A stretch of 64,000 nt of DNA. Origin: Streptomyces sp. NRRL B-1347 (GTDB lineage Bacteria > Actinomycetota > Actinomycetes > Streptomycetales > Streptomycetaceae). Within the stretch, counting starts at the first letter, position 1; each line of letters opens with the position of its first letter. The stretch spans positions 62,001 through 126,000 of the forward strand of contig NZ_JOJM01000033.1 in the NCBI RefSeq assembly GCF_000720325.1, given 5' to 3'. A model generated the notes under the pieces. The model was given only the letters and a program-made list of their open reading frames with translations, was not told where the DNA came from and ran no database searches. A program made the position numbers and the translations under genes. Below are positions 59,981-64,000 of the stretch, in pieces.

Positions 59981-60661
59981 CTAAGGGTCCGTAGCCGTGA
60001 GGTAGGCGGAGACGACCACGTTCGCCGAGTACGTGCGGCTCGCGCGGTCGAAGGTGCCGCCGCAGGTGATCAGGCGCAGCTCGGCGCGGCCCTCCCGGCG
60101 GGGGCCGTAGGCCGTCTTCGCGTCGAAGTCGTCCCGGCCGATCACCTGGACGTCGTCCACCGTGAACTCGGCGACGGCCCCGTCGTCCCGCACCACCCGC
60201 ACCTTCTCGCCCGGCCGCACGGCGCTGAGGTGGTAGAAGACGGCGGGCCTGCTCTCGGTGTCCACGTGCCCCACGAGCAGCGCGGCCCCTGCGGCTCCGG
60301 GCCGCACCCCGCCGCCGTACCAGCCGACGACGCCCGCCTGTCCGTACGGCGGCGGGTCGATCGCGCCCGCCGCGTCCAGGCCGCGCGCCACCACCGGGGC
60401 CCGTACGCCGATCGAGGGCACGTCCACGCGCTGCGGGCGGGCGTCGGCCAGCGGCTCGTGCGGGCGGGGCAGGGCGAGGCCGGGGGGCCGCCCGACGGCG
60501 GCGACGTCCCCGGTGGTCGGGTCGGAGAGGCCGCCGCGCACGTCGGTGATCTCGTTGCCCCACAGCCACAGGCCCACGAGCAGCACGGCCCACGCCATGC
60601 CCATGACGAGGCGCCTGGTGCCGTGCGGGGCGTCGGCGCCCTCGGGCTCGGGCCCGGCCAC
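59981..60661 (-). CDS. class F sortase
   Basis: Membrane transpeptidase of 226 aa of actinobacterial class F. One N-terminal membrane segment (MAWAVLLVGLWLWG), then a sortase domain with H132 (VGHVDT), C200 (LRLITCGG) and Arg at 206-209. It should link a surface protein to the wall or to another polymer. It starts two bases after the stop of the secreted protein gene at 60664, its obvious substrate by position. It converges on cbtA. Confidence 0.87.
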   Translation of the reverse strand: MAGPEPEGADAPHGTRRLVMGMAWAVLLVGLWLWGNEITDVRGGLSDPTTGDVAAVGRPPGLALPRPHEPLADARPQRVDVPSIGVRAPVVARGLDAAGAIDPPPYGQAGVVGWYGGGVRPGAAGAALLVGHVDTESRPAVFYHLSAVRPGEKVRVVRDDGAVAEFTVDDVQVIGRDDFDAKTAYGPRREGRAELRLITCGGTFDRASRTYSANVVVSAYLTATDP

Positions 60662-60663
60662 GG

Positions 60664-61203
60664 TCAGTCGGAGCGGCGGCGGCGGACGCTGCGCAGGGCC
60701 ACGGCGACGGCGGCGGCCCCCGCGAGCACCAGGCCGACGACGGCGTGCCGGGTGCCGGGCCCGGCCTCCTCGGCGACCGCGGCCACGGGCTGCAGATCGG
60801 CGGTGCCGCCCCCGCCGGCCCGCACGGGCGCCTGCGGCGTGGCCTGGGCGCCGCCGACCCGGACGGTGCCGACGCCCTGGTGCGGGTGTCCGTCGCAGGT
60901 CACGGTGATCTCGTACGTTCCCGAGATCCCGGCCCTGATCCGCGCGGACCCGGTGAGCGACTTACCGCCGCTCCCGGTCAGCGCGGCGTCCTTCGCGAAC
61001 GCCCCGGAGCCCGCGGCACCGGTCGTGCCGCGGCACCCCGAGACCCGTACCTCGACCTGCCCGCCCGGCACCGCGTCGGCGGGTGCGACCTGGGCCCTGA
61101 CCTGGTCCTGGTCGTGCGCGACGGCCGGTGCGGGCGCCCCCGCGAGCGCGCCCGCGAGGGCGAGAGCCCCCGCGCCACGCACGGCAAGCGAACATATGCG
61201 CAT
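60664..61203 (-). CDS. secreted protein with C-terminal membrane anchor, sortase neighbour
   Basis: Protein of 179 aa. Signal peptide (GAGALALAGALAGAPAPAVA) cleaved near AVAHD, an Ig-like beta domain with two Cys (VSGCRGTTG, VTVTCDGHPHQG), a Pro/Gly linker, and a C-terminal hydrophobic segment (HAVVGLVLAGAAAVAVALR) followed by RRRR. That layout is of a sortase substrate, but the usual LPXTG/LAXTG pentapeptide before the segment is missing (AEEAGPGTRHAVVG). Operon with the class F sortase. Function unknown. Confidence 0.7.
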   Translation of the reverse strand: MRICSLAVRGAGALALAGALAGAPAPAVAHDQDQVRAQVAPADAVPGGQVEVRVSGCRGTTGAAGSGAFAKDAALTGSGGKSLTGSARIRAGISGTYEITVTCDGHPHQGVGTVRVGGAQATPQAPVRAGGGGTADLQPVAAVAEEAGPGTRHAVVGLVLAGAAAVAVALRSVRRRRSD

Positions 61204-61283
61204 CGTGAACCTCCTGTACCAGCAGATTCACGCGCGCGGGGCGTCAGCGCATCCTCAGCACACCCGTCCGGGCCGCGCCGGTC

Positions 61284-62063
61284 TCAGACCCGGTCGACGA
61301 GGTCGGCGATGGAGTCCACGACCTTGGAGGGCCGGAACGGGTACTGGTCGATGTCGGCCCGGGAGGTGAGCCCGGTGAGCACGAGGAAGGTCTCCATCCC
61401 GGCTTCGAGGCCGGCGAGGACGTCCGTGTCCATGCGGTCGCCGATCATCGCGCTCGTCTCGGAGTGCGCCCCGATGGCGTTCAGGCCCGTCCGCATCATC
61501 AGGGGGTTCGGCTTCCCCGCGAAGTACGGCTTCTTGCCGGTCGCCTTGGTGATCAGGGCGGCCACGGCGCCGGTGGCGGGCAGCGGCCCCTCCGTGGAGG
61601 GTCCGGTCTCGTCCGGGTTCGTGCAGATGAAGCGGGCCCCGTCGTTGATGAGCCGCACGGCCTTGGTCATGGCCTCGAAGGAGTACGTGCGGGTCTCGCC
61701 GAGCACCACGTAGTCCGGGTCGTGGTCGGTCAGGACGTACCCGATGTCGTGCAGGGCGGTCGTCAGGCCCGCCTCGCCGATCACGTACGCCGTGCCGCCG
61801 GGCCGCTGGTCGTCGAGGAACTTCGCGGTGGCCAGGGCCGAGGTCCAGATGTTCTCGACGGGCACTTCGAGGCCCATGCGGGTCAGCCGGGCCTGGAGGT
61901 CGCGGGCGGTGTAGATGGAGTTGTTGGTGAGCACGAGGAACGGCTTGCCGGACTCGCGGAGCTTCTTGATGAAGGAGTCGGCGCCGGGGATCGGCACGCC
62001 CTCGTGGATGAGCACCCCGTCCATGTCGGTGAGCCACGATTCGATGGGCTTGCGCTCTGCCAT
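61284..62063 (-). CDS. HAD-IIA family phosphatase (NagD-like)
   Basis: Phosphatase of 259 aa. The DxD nucleophile motif is D13-D15 (LTDMDGVL), motif II is VLTNNSIY, motif III Lys is in YFAGKPNP, and the metal-binding acid is in MIGDRMDTDVLAGLEAGM. GGAGTGCACCCC precedes ATG 62063. NagD-like enzymes act on small phospho-metabolites. It lies 81 bp downstream of an alkaline-phosphatase-family gene on the same strand, with the partial transporter gene next; a phosphonate/phosphoester utilisation unit is possible. Confidence 0.87.
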   Translation of the reverse strand: MAERKPIESWLTDMDGVLIHEGVPIPGADSFIKKLRESGKPFLVLTNNSIYTARDLQARLTRMGLEVPVENIWTSALATAKFLDDQRPGGTAYVIGEAGLTTALHDIGYVLTDHDPDYVVLGETRTYSFEAMTKAVRLINDGARFICTNPDETGPSTEGPLPATGAVAALITKATGKKPYFAGKPNPLMMRTGLNAIGAHSETSAMIGDRMDTDVLAGLEAGMETFLVLTGLTSRADIDQYPFRPSKVVDSIADLVDRV

Positions 62064-62144
62064 GGGGTGCACTCCTGCGGGTCTGCGTGAAGCAAGTGGC
62101 TTGCGGGGCGTCGGAACGACGCTGTGCCGACGCCCCAAGCCTAA

Positions 62145-63641
62145 TCAGGAAGGCTTGATCCCGACCCCGTCGATCACCCAGTACCAGTTGTTGCCCCCGG
62201 TGTAGCGGAAGCGGACCCGCGCGGTCCGGGCTCCGGCGGGGACCTGGAGCCGTACGGTCTCCACGACGGAGGGCGTGTCGGCGGTGTACGTCTTGACGAC
62301 GGCGGGCGCCCCGCCGTCGTAGGAGACGAGCACCTGGCCCTGCTGCGGGGACTCCTGGCGGTAGAACGTGGTGTAGGTGAGCGTGGCCGGGGCGCCGCCC
62401 GTGACCTCGTACGCGGGGCTGACGAGGGTGGAGTCGAAGGTGCCGGTGACGGACTTGTCGGACCACTCGTCGCCGTCGGCGACGGCGAAGACGTTCCTGG
62501 CCCTGAGGTTGAGTTCGCGCTGCTGGTCGCGCTCGGTCTTCGTCCAGAACTCGTCCGTGGTGAAGGACCAGCCGCGCCACTCGGTGACGCCTCCGCCGCC
62601 CATCCGCGTGTTGTCGACGCTCCAGCCGTCCGGCGGGGTGTGGGTGAAGCCGATGACGCCGGAGCCGATGCCGGTCTCGTCGACGCGCGGCTCGAGCCGG
62701 TCGCGCAGCGCGTCGAAGGCGTCCGGGCGCGGCTGCTGCACGGGGCGGCCGTCCAGGCCCCAGTCGGGGTCGACCGCGACGCCGAGGTGGGCGAGCGCGC
62801 TGACGGCGACGTCGGGCATGCGCACGTCGTGCCGTACGGAACCGGCGGTGAGCCCGCCCCCGACGGCGATGAGGAAGGTCTGCCGCTCGGGCCAGCTGGA
62901 GCCGCCGTGGCCGCCCGCGTCGGTGTGGCCGTGGTCGGCGGTCACCATGACCAGCCAGTCCTCGTCCCCGTACGCCGGACGCCCGGTCATGGCGTCGAGG
63001 ATGCGGCCGACCTGGGCGTCGGCGCCGTGGATGGCGTCGAGGTAGGCGCGGCTGGCGGCGCCGTCGGCGTGTCCGGCGTGGTCGATGTTGTCGAGCTGGA
63101 GGAAGACGGCGTCGGGGTCGCCGTCGGTGAGGGCGGTGACGGCGCGCTTCGTGGTGCCCGCGTCGTACTCGGCGGACGGCGTGGAGACGCGGGTATCGAC
63201 CTTCGACGAGAAGATCGTGTCGGTGATGGGGGCCCAGGACGACACGGCGTAGGTGCGCAGGGCGGGCTTCGCGGCCTCGGCGCGCGTCATGAAGTCGGGG
63301 TAGCGGGCGAGGTCGTGGCCGGTGAAGTCGTTGTTCACGACCTTGTGCTTGTCGGGCCAGACGCCGGTGAGGAGCGTGGACCAGCCGGGCCCTGACATGG
63401 TGGGGGCGAGCGGGTTGGCGTAGATGCTGCTCGGGGCGGTGAGGCCGCGTGCCATCAGGGACTTCAGGCGCGGCGCGGCAGCGTCCTCGATCCGCTTCAG
63501 GAGCGCGCCGTCGAGGCCGATGACCAGGACCTTGGGCTTGCGCGCGGCGGCGGCGCGGGCGAGGCCCGACAGGGGCCCGGCGGCGGTGGCGAGGGCCGCG
63601 GCGGAGACCAGGAGCGAACGGCGGCGGATGCCGTGGGACAC
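62145..63641 (-). CDS. Tat-exported alkaline-phosphatase/phosphodiesterase family protein
   Basis: Secreted hydrolase of 498 aa. The GTG at 63641 has GGAGG four bases upstream and begins a Tat signal (RRRSLLVSAAALATAAG). The type I phosphodiesterase/nucleotide pyrophosphatase fold shows VIGLDGAL, the nucleophile segment APTMSGPGWSTLLTG, and metal-binding DNIDHAGH and TADHGHTDAGGH. The C-terminal 150 residues form a beta-rich module (WKTERDQQREL, TLTYTTFYRQESP) that may bind the substrate. It should release phosphate or phosphonate outside the cell. Followed by the HAD phosphatase; preceded by the transporter gene at the window edge. Confidence 0.82.
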   Translation of the reverse strand: MSHGIRRRSLLVSAAALATAAGPLSGLARAAAARKPKVLVIGLDGALLKRIEDAAAPRLKSLMARGLTAPSSIYANPLAPTMSGPGWSTLLTGVWPDKHKVVNNDFTGHDLARYPDFMTRAEAAKPALRTYAVSSWAPITDTIFSSKVDTRVSTPSAEYDAGTTKRAVTALTDGDPDAVFLQLDNIDHAGHADGAASRAYLDAIHGADAQVGRILDAMTGRPAYGDEDWLVMVTADHGHTDAGGHGGSSWPERQTFLIAVGGGLTAGSVRHDVRMPDVAVSALAHLGVAVDPDWGLDGRPVQQPRPDAFDALRDRLEPRVDETGIGSGVIGFTHTPPDGWSVDNTRMGGGGVTEWRGWSFTTDEFWTKTERDQQRELNLRARNVFAVADGDEWSDKSVTGTFDSTLVSPAYEVTGGAPATLTYTTFYRQESPQQGQVLVSYDGGAPAVVKTYTADTPSVVETVRLQVPAGARTARVRFRYTGGNNWYWVIDGVGIKPS

Positions 63642-63729
63642 GGTTCCTCCAGAGGTGACGGGGGTGAGGAGAGTGCGAGGGTGCAGGGGGTGCCGGGGGT
63701 GCAGGGGTGAAGCATGCGGGCAGGCATGG

Positions 63730-63757
63730 CAACGCCCCTGGCTGCGCAGGGGCGTTG
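63730..63757 (-). terminator. terminator of the edge transporter gene
   Basis: CAACGCCCCTG and CAGGGGCGTTG pair perfectly (11 bp) around a 6-base loop, 45 bp beyond the stop of the gene at 63802. G-rich GGGGTG tandem text lies at 63653-63712 next to it. Confidence 0.82.
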
Positions 63758-63801
63758 ACGGGAGATGCGGGTGTATGTGGGGGGGGTGGGGAGGGGTGGG
63801 G

Positions 63802-64000
63802 TCAGCTGCCGGTCGCGGACTTCCAGTCGTCCACGTACTCCGTGAGGTTCTTGGAGATATCGTCCCAGTCCGGCTCGAAGACTTCGACACCGTCCACGAG
63901 CTTGTCGAGGGCGATGGCGTTGGCGTCGGTGGCCTTGACGTCCTTGCGGGCCGCGAAGCCGCCGCCGATCTCGCTGACCTGCCGCTGGGCGGTCCTGCTG
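63802..64000 (-). CDS. ABC transporter substrate-binding protein, C-terminal part
   Basis: About 66 codons read from the edge to TGA at 63802-63804; the start is outside the window. The peptide includes TDANAIALDKLVDGVEVFEP, then DWDDISKNLTEYVDDWKSAT, typical of the C-terminus of Fe(III)/2-aminoethylphosphonate-type (family 1 of AfuA/PhnS) binding proteins. Too short to fix the ligand. The alkaline-phosphatase-family and HAD genes downstream make a phosphonate system a reasonable guess. Confidence 0.7.
   Translation of the reverse strand, partial: SRTAQRQVSEIGGGFAARKDVKATDANAIALDKLVDGVEVFEPDWDDISKNLTEYVDDWKSATGS

Overview
The window is a G+C-rich actinobacterial chromosome segment, almost certainly Streptomyces. 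Evidence: GTG/TTG starts and strong third-position G/C, a CebR operator with the cebEFG-bglC cellobiose locus, a cdgA-type PAS-GGDEF-EAL gene, and the cslA-glxA-cslZ tip-glycan genes. Gene order (orn, ceb locus, cdgA, lpmP, cslA, glxA, cslZ) matches, from memory, the SCO279x-SCO284x core region of S. coelicolor. No phage, plasmid, transposase, integrase or CRISPR array was seen.

Layout. 1-6950: 3' end of orn, tRNA-His, then cebR/cebEFG/bglC with two CebR sites. 7074-13764: OmpR-type two-component pair, a small secreted protein, a spermidine-synthase-like enzyme, a Prim-Pol-like protein, an HTH-TPR regulator and a histidine phosphatase. 14058-20568: a PAP2 membrane protein, a three-gene cassette (Fe-S PD-(D/E)XK nuclease, uncharacterised 529-aa protein, SF1 helicase), a small protein and a second Prim-Pol-like protein. 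20559-24183: first tRNA-Lys(CUU), M6-like protease, cdgA with a candidate BldD box. 24303-30345: luciferase-like oxidoreductase, tandem Asp/Glu-racemase-family genes, 2-hydroxyacid dehydrogenase and amidase. 30364-33289: MFS exporter, AhpD-like protein and a doubly His-tailed protein behind a CsoR-type operator. 33457-38246: DUF3830 gene, ehuBCDA uptake system, IclR regulator. 38300-46644: second tRNA-Lys, orphan thioesterase, GH114 lipoprotein, and an MMPL transporter flanked by two NarL-type two-component systems. 46669-57218: DUF3592 protein, AA10 LPMO with DasR-like sites, SPFH protein, NlpC/P60 endopeptidase, third tRNA-Lys, FadR regulator, cslA-glxA, cslZ. 57379-64000: GAF-ANTAR regulator, B12 riboswitch with cbtBA, class F sortase with a secreted partner, and HAD phosphatase, alkaline-phosphatase-family protein and a transporter binding protein cut by the window edge.

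How it fits together. Three themes stand out. (1) Cello-oligosaccharide uptake under CebR, next to synthesis and remodelling of a beta-glucan at hyphal tips (CslA polymerase, GlxA radical copper oxidase, CslZ GH6 hydrolase, LPMO). (2) Copper: GlxA and the LPMO need it, and a CsoR-type site controls a His-rich protein. (3) Signalling: c-di-GMP (CdgA), four regulators beside transporters, and three two-component systems. The least explained unit is the nuclease-unknown-helicase cassette at 15034-19305. Three tRNA-Lys(CUU) genes with identical cores punctuate the window; coding sequences on both strands end inside the first. All functions are read from sequence only; no database search was run.
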